A DNA stretch of 15,825 bases from DASUSH01 sp050996575 (GTDB lineage Bacteria > Actinomycetota > Thermoleophilia > Solirubrobacterales > 70-9): positions 1 through 15,825 of the forward strand of contig JBPCRS010000208.1 of the NCBI GenBank assembly GCA_050996575.1, in the 5' to 3' direction. This document shows, piece by piece, positions 1 through 6,918 of the stretch (positions are counted from its first letter, which is position 1; each line of letters begins with the position of its first letter). The notes beneath the pieces were generated by a model. The model did not search any database. It saw only the letters and a program-made list of their open reading frames with translations, and was not told the DNA's origin. A program made the position numbers and the translations under genes.

Positions 1-154
1 CGCCCCGCGGGCGAGCCCTCCCCGAAGCAAGAATCTGGAGCTGCCGGCGCCGGTAGCTCGACACGAAGCGCCGCGTTTGGGCTCTGTGTCGAGTTGACCG
101 TGACGTAGGCGGTCAATTCGACACGGAGGGCGTCGGCGAGCGTTGGTTGTCGAG
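1..154. repeat. Intergenic stretch with nested inverted repeats
   Basis: I see no convincing gene here. CTCGACAC at 57-64 is the exact inverted repeat of GTGTCGAG at 86-93, with a 21-base loop. It is followed directly by TTGACCG (94-100) paired with CGGTCAA (110-116), and then by TTCGACAC (117-124), which nearly repeats the first arm. The nested arrangement could be an operator, a structured RNA or a decayed repeat. Nothing in the sequence decides between these, and the window edge hides the left neighbour. Confidence 0.4.
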
Positions 155-301
155 CTAGCGGCGATTCGCCGGCGCGAGCTTGGGTCGTCTCGGACTCATC
201 GCGGCGCTGGCGCGGCGATGATCCTCGGCCTCGTCGCGATTTATCCGCTTCCACTCAGCCTCGCGGCCCGGTTCGAGCAGGTTGCGAGTGCGGGAAGCCA
301 T
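155..301 (-). CDS. Possible 48-aa small protein downstream of the nucleotidyltransferase
   Basis: This short ORF is charged and rich in Arg, Glu and Ala. It begins MASRTRNLLEPGREAEWKRI and continues with an acidic/basic segment (NRDEAEDHRRAS). The ATG at 299-301 lies 7 bases after TACCAT (309-314, minus strand). That is the same leaderless promoter geometry seen at other starts in this window, and it is the main argument that the ORF is real. It lies 50 bases beyond the stop of the DUF6036-type gene on the same strand. I recognise no domain. The abrupt Pro/Arg-rich end (SPRRPKLAPANRR) may mean a frameshifted or truncated longer ancestor. It could also be chance. Confidence 0.3.
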   Translation of the reverse strand: MASRTRNLLEPGREAEWKRINRDEAEDHRRASAAMSPRRPKLAPANRR

Positions 302-314
302 CGGCTAAATGGTA
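302..314 (-). promoter_or_regulatory. Putative leaderless -10 for the 48-aa ORF
   Basis: TACCAT (314 down to 309) matches TATAAT at four of six positions and sits 7 bases before the ATG at 301. No Shine-Dalgarno sequence is visible. I saw no good -35. Confidence 0.3.
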
Positions 315-351
315 CGCCGCCTGGCGGCGCGGGGAAATAGAACGCAGGAAG

Positions 352-873
352 TCAACCGCCGAGCGCTCGGTCAACCTTGCTCCGCAGGCCCTTCGGATCG
401 ACGGCCGGAAAGCGATGTAGCTGGTCCTCGATCTGCTCGAACAGCTGGCGGAGGCGGTCGGGCTCGACCAGACCGGCTTCGAGCATCGCCGCGACGTCCT
501 CGAGGTCGAGGTCGAAGCCGCGTTCGACCTTCCAGAGAACATGCGAGTAGAAATCGAAGTCGAAGACGTCGAGGGAGCCTGAGCGAAAGCGGAAACGCGA
601 GCGTTCGCGCCAGCCGGGAAGCTCGGGCAGGAAGTCGACTGGGGAGGCGAGCTCGACGTTGATGTCGATCGTTTCCTTTAGCTCGGCGATTGCCCGCAAG
701 AGCTCGTCGGATTCGGGCTCGATGCGGATGTCGACGTCGACCGTCGATGCCCGCCAACCCTCGAGAACGGCGGTCGCGCCGCCTGTCAGATAAAGCCGCG
801 AGCCCGCGGGGGCCCGCCGGCCCAGCTCAGCGGTGAGCCGACTGATCCGGTCGGAGTCAGCGCGAGCGCGCAT
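352..873 (-). CDS. DUF6036-type nucleotidyltransferase-fold protein (possible toxin-like partner)
   Basis: This is a 173-aa protein starting at ATG 873. It has the hallmark of minimal nucleotidyltransferase-fold proteins: LYLTGGATAVLEGWR (GG at 31-32) followed by TVDVDIR, with D46 and D48 as the metal-binding Asp pair. A conserved tail follows (NVELASPVDFLPELPGW, then DLEDVAAMLEAGLVEPDRL). The set is typical of DUF6036 and AbiEii-like nucleotidyltransferases, which often serve as toxins or accessory factors in two-gene modules. The open frame extends upstream to 1026, but I chose 873 because the family similarity begins there and the start overlaps the upstream gene's end by 17 bases, implying coupled translation. 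The substrate is unknown. By family analogy it could transfer a nucleotide to a protein or RNA target. Confidence is good for the fold and low for a toxin role. Confidence 0.75.
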   Translation of the reverse strand: MRARADSDRISRLTAELGRRAPAGSRLYLTGGATAVLEGWRASTVDVDIRIEPESDELLRAIAELKETIDINVELASPVDFLPELPGWRERSRFRFRSGSLDVFDFDFYSHVLWKVERGFDLDLEDVAAMLEAGLVEPDRLRQLFEQIEDQLHRFPAVDPKGLRSKVDRALGG

Positions 874-1156
874 TCTCGACCGCTCGCGCGAAACTGACGA
901 CCCTGCGAACGATCGCGTTGTAGCGAGAGTGGGCATTTCTCGGGTCTGCCTCGGCGAGCCGGTCGTAGAGCCGATGGGCCGCCACGGTTTCCATCGGCGG
1001 CGAGGTGATATCCAGGCCTGCGGCACGCAAGCGAGCGGACGCCATCAGGACCGCGTCAGAGCATTCCGTCTCACGGCCCGAGTCGAGATCGGCCAAGCCT
1101 TCGAGGATGATCTCGGCCCCTGGCAGCGCCTGCAGATCGAGCGGAGTCGAACTCAC
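857..1156 (-). CDS. 99-aa partner of the DUF6036 nucleotidyltransferase (hypothetical, antitoxin-like position)
   Basis: This small, mostly helical soluble protein contains LPGAEIILEGLADLDSGRET near the N-terminus and HRLYDRLAEADPRNAHSRYN plus RRVVSFARAVE near the C-terminus. It starts at a GTG (1154-1156) six bases downstream of TACGAT, a leaderless-type promoter. It overlaps the next gene by 17 bases in another frame. A first small gene overlapping a second nucleotidyltransferase gene is the usual order of an antitoxin-toxin operon, but I see no DNA-binding motif, so the antitoxin role is inference from context. I know of similar proteins encoded beside DUF6036 genes in actinobacteria but know of no assigned function. 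Confidence 0.65.
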   Translation of the reverse strand: MSSTPLDLQALPGAEIILEGLADLDSGRETECSDAVLMASARLRAAGLDITSPPMETVAAHRLYDRLAEADPRNAHSRYNAIVRRVVSFARAVENARSR

Positions 1157-1168
1157 CGCCGGATCGTA
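1157..1168 (-). promoter_or_regulatory. Putative leaderless -10 for the 99-aa/DUF6036 operon
   Basis: TACGAT (1168 down to 1163) lies 6 bases before the GTG start at 1156. It has no Shine-Dalgarno sequence and fits the pattern of the other leaderless starts in this window. Confidence 0.4.
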
Positions 1169-1180
1169 GTCCCGGCCAGG

Positions 1181-1201
1181 CGTAGTTCGCGGGAAACTAC
1201 G
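1181..1201. promoter_or_regulatory. 7-bp hairpin in the divergent region before the diguanylate cyclase gene
   Basis: CGTAGTT (1181-1187) pairs exactly with AACTACG (1195-1201) around a 7-base loop. It lies between the divergent 99-aa gene and the GGDEF gene, just upstream of the GGDEF start. It may be an operator or a leader hairpin. It does not resemble a known c-di-GMP riboswitch. Confidence 0.35.
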
Positions 1202-1238
1202 GAGGCGAACCGTCGGGCTTATGCCGATGGAGGTTGAA

Positions 1239-2429
<1,191 letters not shown>

Positions 2430-2450
2430 CGAGGGCCTGCCGGCCGCCGT

Positions 2451-3488
2451 TCAGCCCCCGAGAGCCTGCTCAACCGCCGCCGCAAACCGGTCGACGTCCT
2501 CCTCGGTCGTGTCCCAGGCGCACATCCAGCGGTAGAGCCCGGGCTCGTAGGGCCAGGGGTAGAACGGGAACTCCTCACCGTGGCGGGCGAGCAGCCGCTC
2601 GGCGACCTCGCCGGGTATCCGGGGGAAGACGCCGTTGGCCTCGACCGGGTGGACGATCTCGATCCCGTCGAGCCCGGAGACGGCATCAGCGAGGCGGGTG
2701 GCCATCGCGTTCGCGTGGGTGCCGCTGCGCAGCCAGAGGTCACCCTCCAGCAGCGCCTCGAGCTGAGCCGATAGATAGCGCATCTTCGAGGCGAGCTGGC
2801 CGAGCTGCTTGCGGGTGAACTCGAAGCGCCCACCGATCTCAGGGTTGATGAAGACGACCGCCTCACCGAGCAGCATGCCGTTCTTGGTGCCGCCGAAGGA
2901 GACGACATCGACCCCGGCCTCGGTCGTGATCTCGCCGAGCGAGGCGCCGAGGTGGGCGGCGGCGTTGGCGAGCCGGGCGCCGTCGACGTGGAGGAGGAGG
3001 CCGTTGTCGTGGGCGAGTTCGGCGATCACCGCGACCTCTTCGGGTGTGTAGACCGTGCCGAGCTCGCTCGCCTGCGAGATCGTGACCACCCGCGGCTGCG
3101 AGGCGTGCTGGTCGCCGATCCGCGTGATTCGGGCGGCGACGGCATCCGGGTCGAGCTTGCCGTGCTCGGTCGCGACCGGGACCAGCTTGACCCCGGCCAT
3201 TCGCTCGGGCGCGCCGCACTCGTCGACCTGCAGGTGCGCGGTCTCGGTGCAGATCGCGCTCTGCCATGTCTCGCAGGTCGCTGCGAGGGCGAGGACGTTG
3301 GCGGCGGAGCCGTTGAAGACGGGGTAGGCGCGCGCGGTCGGCCCGAAGTGGCGGCGGAAGACCTCCTCGGCGCGCTTCGTCCAGCCGTCGTAGCCGTAGG
3401 CGGGGGCGTGGCCCTCGTTGGCGCGGGCGATCGCCTCGAGTACCTCGGGGTGGACGCCGGCGAAGTTGTCCGAGGCGAAGCCGCTCAA
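2451..3488 (-). CDS. ltaE: Low-specificity L-threonine aldolase / beta-eliminating lyase family protein
   Basis: This is a PLP-dependent fold-type I enzyme of 345 aa. The family splits L-threonine or allo-threonine into glycine and acetaldehyde, or handles related beta-hydroxy amino acids. Visible signatures are the N-terminal FASDNFAG, H85 in a position likely to stack on PLP, HVDGAR (D169 for the pyridine nitrogen), and FGGTKNG with K202 as the Schiff-base lysine. The length is normal. The start is a TTG at 3488. A palindromic repeat begins two bases upstream and replaces a normal leader, so ribosome binding is unclear. It is the third minus-strand gene after the DUF6421 and SDR genes, and tRNA-Thr follows it. 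The context suggests a substrate in a dedicated pathway, not simple threonine turnover. The fold is certain and the substrate is not. Confidence 0.9.
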   Translation of the reverse strand: MSGFASDNFAGVHPEVLEAIARANEGHAPAYGYDGWTKRAEEVFRRHFGPTARAYPVFNGSAANVLALAATCETWQSAICTETAHLQVDECGAPERMAGVKLVPVATEHGKLDPDAVAARITRIGDQHASQPRVVTISQASELGTVYTPEEVAVIAELAHDNGLLLHVDGARLANAAAHLGASLGEITTEAGVDVVSFGGTKNGMLLGEAVVFINPEIGGRFEFTRKQLGQLASKMRYLSAQLEALLEGDLWLRSGTHANAMATRLADAVSGLDGIEIVHPVEANGVFPRIPGEVAERLLARHGEEFPFYPWPYEPGLYRWMCAWDTTEEDVDRFAAAVEQALGG

Positions 3489-3490
3489 GT

Positions 3491-3570
3491 GGGGTCAGAC
3501 CCCCCCTGGGGTCCGCTCACGAGGGTTAAGACCCCAGGGGGTTCTGACCCCCAAAGTGCTGACCCCCAAA
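3491..3570. repeat. GGGGTC/GACCCC palindromic repeat cluster (REP-like)
   Basis: GGGGTCAGACCCC (3491-3503) is a palindrome around one base. CCCCTGGGGTC (3503-3513) is the exact inverted repeat of GACCCCAGGGG (3530-3540), and TCTGACCCC (3543-3551) completes a larger imperfect hairpin covering 3491-3551 with a 16-base loop. CTGACCCCCAAA then occurs twice (3544-3555 and 3559-3570). The cluster fills almost the whole 95-base gap between the SDR stop and the aldolase start. It could attenuate or insulate aldolase expression, or simply be an inserted REP-type element. Confidence 0.75.
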
Positions 3571-3583
3571 TTCCCAGGTTGCC

Positions 3584-4291
3584 TCACGTGTGGTGGAGCG
3601 AGAGACGCTGACCGTTCATCTGCTCGGCGCCTTCGGAGAGCAGGAATGCGATGCCCTCGGCGATCGCCTCGGCCGGGGTGAAGCTGGGGTAATCCTTGTC
3701 GGGGTTCTCGGCCCGCATCGCTGGGGTCAGGATCGCCTCGACGACAAGGATGTTGGCGGTCGCGCCGGTGTGGGCGAGGTCGTCGGCGAGCGCCAGGGTC
3801 CAGCTCTCGGCCGCGCCCTTGGCCGCGCCGTAGGCGGCGTTCTTGCCACCGGGCTTCTGCGCCTGCGAGGAGGAGATCAGGACGAAGCGACCGTTGCCGC
3901 TCGATGCGATCTGGTCGCGCAGCGCGCGGGTCGTGTGCTGGAGGGTGCGGACGAGCAGGTTGTGGAGAAGGTCGTAGTCCTCCATCGGAGCGGTCGCGAG
4001 CGGCTCTCCGCCGCGCCAGCCGCCGACGAGGTGAAGCAGGGTGTCGACGGTGCCGAACCGCTGGGCGAGCAGGTCGGCCCACATCTTCGTCCCCTCGGGG
4101 TCGAGCAGGTCGACGACCTGTTCGTCGTGGCGCTCAGCCGGCAGGTCGAGGTCGGAGGCGAGCGCGGAGAGCTTGTCTGCGTCGCGGTCGGTGAGGGCGA
4201 GCGTGTGGCCGTCGTCGGCAAGTCGTTCGGCGACGACCGGCCCGAGGCCGCCGGCCGCTCCGGCGATCGCGATTACGCGGGGCTCGCTCAT
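3584..4291 (-). CDS. SDR family NAD(P)-dependent oxidoreductase
   Basis: This classical short-chain dehydrogenase/reductase (235 aa) interconverts an alcohol and a ketone, or a related pair, using NAD(P). The Rossmann glycine motif GAAGGLG is at 11-17, an acidic TDRD at 34-37 favours NAD, N111 lies in the catalytic helix, S140-142 hold the catalytic serine, and YGAAK gives Y154 and K158, so the tetrad is complete. The C-terminus is short (ending LHHT), with little room for a substrate lid. Its ATG (4291) overlaps the TGA of the upstream DUF6421 gene as ATGA, showing tight translational coupling. The aldolase-like gene follows. Pairing a dehydrogenase with a PLP aldolase is consistent with beta-hydroxy/beta-keto amino acid chemistry, but the substrate cannot be read from the sequence. 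Confidence 0.92.
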   Translation of the reverse strand: MSEPRVIAIAGAAGGLGPVVAERLADDGHTLALTDRDADKLSALASDLDLPAERHDEQVVDLLDPEGTKMWADLLAQRFGTVDTLLHLVGGWRGGEPLATAPMEDYDLLHNLLVRTLQHTTRALRDQIASSGNGRFVLISSSQAQKPGGKNAAYGAAKGAAESWTLALADDLAHTGATANILVVEAILTPAMRAENPDKDYPSFTPAEAIAEGIAFLLSEGAEQMNGQRLSLHHT

Positions 4292-6411
4292 GTCGAGAGC
4301 CTATCTCGGCTGATCTCGATCGCCGGCTCGAGATTTCGCCGCAGCTGCAGGTAGAACAGGCTGAGCGGGAACTCGTCTTCGCGGACGAGGTCGACGAGCT
4401 GCTTCGGCTCCTCGAAGTCGGGCAGTGCTCGGCGGTCGGCTCGCCATTGCGAGGACTCGGCCGGGGTGACGTAGGCAGCGACGAGATCGTGCGCGGCGAT
4501 CCACTGCGCGAGCTTCGGCCGGTCGATGCCCGAGTGGTAGAGCTCGTGGACGAGCGCGGCGAGGCCGCCGACGCCGTCGGCGACGCGGTCCCACTCGACC
4601 GACAGCCGGTTGTCGGTCCAGTGCAGGAAGCCCTCGCGGTGGAGGTAGGCGAAGAGCAGCTGGCCGCCGAGGCCGTCGTAATTGCGCACGCGGGACCCGG
4701 TGATCGGGAAGCGGAAGATGCGGTCAAAGAGGATCGCGTACTGGACGTGGCGGGCGATGCCGAGCCCTTCGCGCTCGAGCTTGACCGCCTCGCCGAACGC
4801 GGTCAGGTCGCAGCGAAGCTCCTCGAGCGAGTACATCCAGTAGGGGCTTCGCTGGCGGATCATGAACGGGTCGAAGGGCAGGTCGCCGTGCGAGTGGGTG
4901 CGGTCGTGGATCAGGTCCCAGAGCGTGTAGGCGTCGCGGGTCAGCTTGGGCGAGGTGAGTAGGGCGGCGGCGTCGGGCGGCAGGTTGAGGCCGACGACGT
5001 CAACCGCGGCGCCGCAGACGCGGCGGAAGCGCTCGGCCTCGCGGTCGCAGAAGATGCCGCCGAACTCGTTCGGCGGGCGCTCGGCGGTTGAGACCGTCTC
5101 GGGGAACAGGACGGCGCACCCGGAGTCGTAGCCCGATGTGTTGTCGACGAGACAGACGGGGACGCACTTGCGATTGTCATAGCGCTCTCGCTCGAGCTCG
5201 GCGAGCCACTCGGGCCAGGGGGTGCGGACAATCAGCGCCTCGAAGCAGGTCTCGCGCGAAGCGTTCTGCTTGTACATCGGGAAGAGGACGAGATGCTCGA
5301 TCCCGTCGCGGCGCTCGCGGTCGGGGCGGAAGGCGGCGAGCGAGCGGTCGAAGGCCGGCTTGGCGAAGTTGGCCCTGGCCCAGGTTTCGAGGTCTGCGCG
5401 GAGGGCGTCGATGTAGTCGGCCTGGTGGGGGAAGTGCGGAGCGAGGTCGCTGAGCGCGGCGGCGGCGGTTTGCGTGTGGCGGGTGGTTTGGCCGGGGTCG
5501 TGGCGGGCGGAGTCGACTGAGCCGTCGGGCTCCTGGGTCGCGCGCAGCAGCTCGACCGTTTGCTTCAGGGTTTGCCAGGCGGGCGAATCGGCGGCGGGCG
5601 AGGGTGCGGGCGGCTCCTTGGCGCGGAAGGCGGGGCCGGCGGCCCAGTAGAGGAGGTCGAGCCAGAGCGTGGAGTGGTCGCGCTCGGCGATGCAGTCGTC
5701 GCCGAAGAGGTCGGAGTCGGCGAAAACGGCGACGCGACCTTCGCCGTGGGTCGTGACGAGGGCCAGGGGCGCTCCGGGCGGGCTGGCGGCGGGCGATGTG
5801 CGGGCGAGGACGCGGGCGCCGTTGGCGGCGGCGAGCGTGCCGGCGCGGTAGAAGGTGGCGGCGTCGACGCCGGCGAGCAGGTCGGGGCGCGGCCCCGGGG
5901 GACTGTCCCCCCTGTCCCCTGCTGGGTGGCGGACCAGCTCGGCGCTGACCCAGCTCGGCGCGCCGGCATTGTGCTCGTAGTCCTGCACGGTGGCGCTCTC
6001 GACCCCGACGCCGAAGCGGCCGAGGAGCTCGCCGAGGTTGGCGCCGTACTTGTCCTCCTCGGTCTCGGCGAGGACGACGAGGCCGCAACCGGCGGCGACG
6101 AAGGCGTCGATCGCGTCGAGCTCGTCGCGGGTGAACCGGGGCGAGCCGCCGACGGTCGCTTCCCACTTCGGCTCGGAGGGGTGAGCGATGACGAGCGCGT
6201 CGACGCTGCCGAGGGCGCCGGGGCCGAGCGGACCGTCGGTGTGGGCGGCGACGCGGAAGTCGCGCGCGGAGAGTGTGCTCGCCGCGAGCGCGAGCGAGGA
6301 GTCCTCGGGGTGGGCGGGCTGCATCGTGCGGGCGAGCTCGGGGCGGATCGTCCAGGCCTCGCCGTGGGACTCCTCGAAGAGGACGCGGGCTGACTTGTCG
6401 GGACCGTTCAT
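4288..6411 (-). CDS. Two-domain protein: GATase-like N-terminus fused to DUF6421 with HExxH motif
   Basis: This 707-aa protein has no established function. Residues about 8-265 look like a class I glutamine amidotransferase-like (GATase/DUF4350-type) domain: SARVLFEESHGEAW at the start, VDALVIAHPSEPKW, then GCGLVVLAETEEDKYG, and near the end GRVAVFADSDLF. I see no clear catalytic Cys-His-Glu triad, so it may only bind a ligand. The rest matches what I know as DUF6421. It contains HDRTHSHGDLPFDPFMI and, at 622-626, HELYH, a zinc-type HExxH motif, so a metal site is likely. The open frame reaches back to 6465, but I chose ATG 6411 because a TTGACC/17/TAACGT promoter ends 7 bases before it. It leads the operon with the SDR and aldolase genes. 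A GC-rich palindrome is carried in frame near residues 165-172. Confidence 0.75.
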   Translation of the reverse strand: MNGPDKSARVLFEESHGEAWTIRPELARTMQPAHPEDSSLALAASTLSARDFRVAAHTDGPLGPGALGSVDALVIAHPSEPKWEATVGGSPRFTRDELDAIDAFVAAGCGLVVLAETEEDKYGANLGELLGRFGVGVESATVQDYEHNAGAPSWVSAELVRHPAGDRGDSPPGPRPDLLAGVDAATFYRAGTLAAANGARVLARTSPAASPPGAPLALVTTHGEGRVAVFADSDLFGDDCIAERDHSTLWLDLLYWAAGPAFRAKEPPAPSPAADSPAWQTLKQTVELLRATQEPDGSVDSARHDPGQTTRHTQTAAAALSDLAPHFPHQADYIDALRADLETWARANFAKPAFDRSLAAFRPDRERRDGIEHLVLFPMYKQNASRETCFEALIVRTPWPEWLAELERERYDNRKCVPVCLVDNTSGYDSGCAVLFPETVSTAERPPNEFGGIFCDREAERFRRVCGAAVDVVGLNLPPDAAALLTSPKLTRDAYTLWDLIHDRTHSHGDLPFDPFMIRQRSPYWMYSLEELRCDLTAFGEAVKLEREGLGIARHVQYAILFDRIFRFPITGSRVRNYDGLGGQLLFAYLHREGFLHWTDNRLSVEWDRVADGVGGLAALVHELYHSGIDRPKLAQWIAAHDLVAAYVTPAESSQWRADRRALPDFEEPKQLVDLVREDEFPLSLFYLQLRRNLEPAIEISRDRLST
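5897..5919. repeat. GGGGGAC/GTCCCCC palindrome inside the DUF6421 coding sequence
   Basis: GGGGGAC (5897-5903), one central base, and GTCCCCC (5905-5911) form a perfect palindrome, and TGTCCCC is repeated at 5913-5919. It is translated in frame as part of a Gly/Pro/Asp-rich linker (PAGDRGDSPPGPRPD). It resembles the palindromes near 3491 and 12233. Confidence 0.65.
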
Positions 6412-6447
6412 GATCTCCACGTTAGGGGGTGGGATAGACATGGTCAA
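6412..6447 (-). promoter_or_regulatory. Leaderless promoter of the DUF6421-SDR-aldolase operon
   Basis: TTGACC (6447 down to 6442) is a five-of-six -35 hexamer. After a 17-base spacer comes TAACGT (6424 down to 6419), and 7 bases later the ATG at 6411. Transcription should start at or next to the ATG. This is the best-formed promoter in the window. It sets the start codon of the gene and overlaps the likely operator of the divergent Lrp-type regulator. Confidence 0.6.
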
Positions 6448-6471
6448 CGGTGATGCAGTCGACATATGCGT

Positions 6472-6484
6472 TAGATTCCTACGA
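6472..6484 (+). promoter_or_regulatory. Putative leaderless -10 of the Lrp/AsnC gene
   Basis: TAGATT (6472-6477) matches four of six bases of TATAAT and lies 7 bases before ATG 6485. There is no Shine-Dalgarno sequence and the -35 is weak, as would fit an autoregulated Lrp-type gene sharing 73 bases with the divergent operon. Confidence 0.45.
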
Positions 6485-6910
6485 ATGGATGCTGTTGATA
6501 GGCGAATTCTTGCGCTGCTGATCGAAGACGGCCGGAGAACCTATGGCGACATCGCCGAGCGGGTGCGGCTGACGGCGCCGTCGGTGAAGCGGCGGGTCGA
6601 CAAGCTGCTCGCCGAGGGTGCGCTCGAGGGCTTCACCGCGGTGGTCGATCATGGCGCGATGGGCTGGGACACGGAAGCACTGCTCGAGCTGTTCTTCCGG
6701 CCGGGTACGAAGCTCGGCGAGGTCGCCGAAACGTTGCGCGCTCACCCCGAGGTGGCGGAAGCCTGGAGCGTGACCGGCGACGCCGACGCAGTCGCTCGGG
6801 TGCGGACGAAGGACAACGCCGACCTTGAGCGGCTGATCATCGACCTGCAGCGCAACGGGCTGGTCGAGCGGACTCGGTCGGTCGTGGCGCTGTCGCGACT
6901 GGTGGGTTGA
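6485..6910 (+). CDS. Lrp/AsnC family transcriptional regulator
   Basis: This 141-aa regulator has the standard two-domain layout. An N-terminal winged helix-turn-helix (about 3-50) opens with MDAVDRRILALLIEDGRRTY and contains GDIAERVRLTAPSVKRRVDKL. A RAM/ligand-binding domain (about 60-138) follows, with the family-typical HPEVAEAWSVTGDADAVARV stretch. Such proteins form dimers or octamers and usually sense an amino acid. The open frame extends far upstream, but ATG 6485 is the only start that matches the family N-terminus, and a -10 lies 7 bases before it. It is divergent from the DUF6421 operon across 73 bases, the classic arrangement for a regulator controlling its neighbour and itself. 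The ATP-grasp gene follows immediately, probably in the same transcript. Confidence 0.93.
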   Translation: MDAVDRRILALLIEDGRRTYGDIAERVRLTAPSVKRRVDKLLAEGALEGFTAVVDHGAMGWDTEALLELFFRPGTKLGEVAETLRAHPEVAEAWSVTGDADAVARVRTKDNADLERLIIDLQRNGLVERTRSVVALSRLVG

Positions 6911-6918
6911 GTCGCTCG

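Noticed and set aside
1157..1238. c-di-GMP riboswitch before the GGDEF gene
   Set aside because: Only a simple 7-bp hairpin is present. The conserved GEMM-type loops and tetraloop receptor are not seen, and the space is too short.
3590..4354. 254-codon plus-strand frame opposite the SDR gene
   Set aside because: It is antisense to a complete SDR with all catalytic residues. The translation is Gly/Val/Glu-rich with no domain.
5560..6393. 277-codon plus-strand frame opposite the DUF6421 gene
   Set aside because: It is a low-complexity Gly/Ala/Glu translation antisense to a coding sequence with recognisable motifs.
6412..6465. Upstream start (6465) for the DUF6421 protein
   Set aside because: It lies upstream of the well-formed TTGACC/TAACGT promoter that fires at 6411, and the added residues look like untranslated sequence.
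6188..6484. N-terminal extension of the Lrp/AsnC frame back to 6188
   Set aside because: It runs antisense through the DUF6421 gene. The family N-terminus and a -10 hexamer place the start at 6485.
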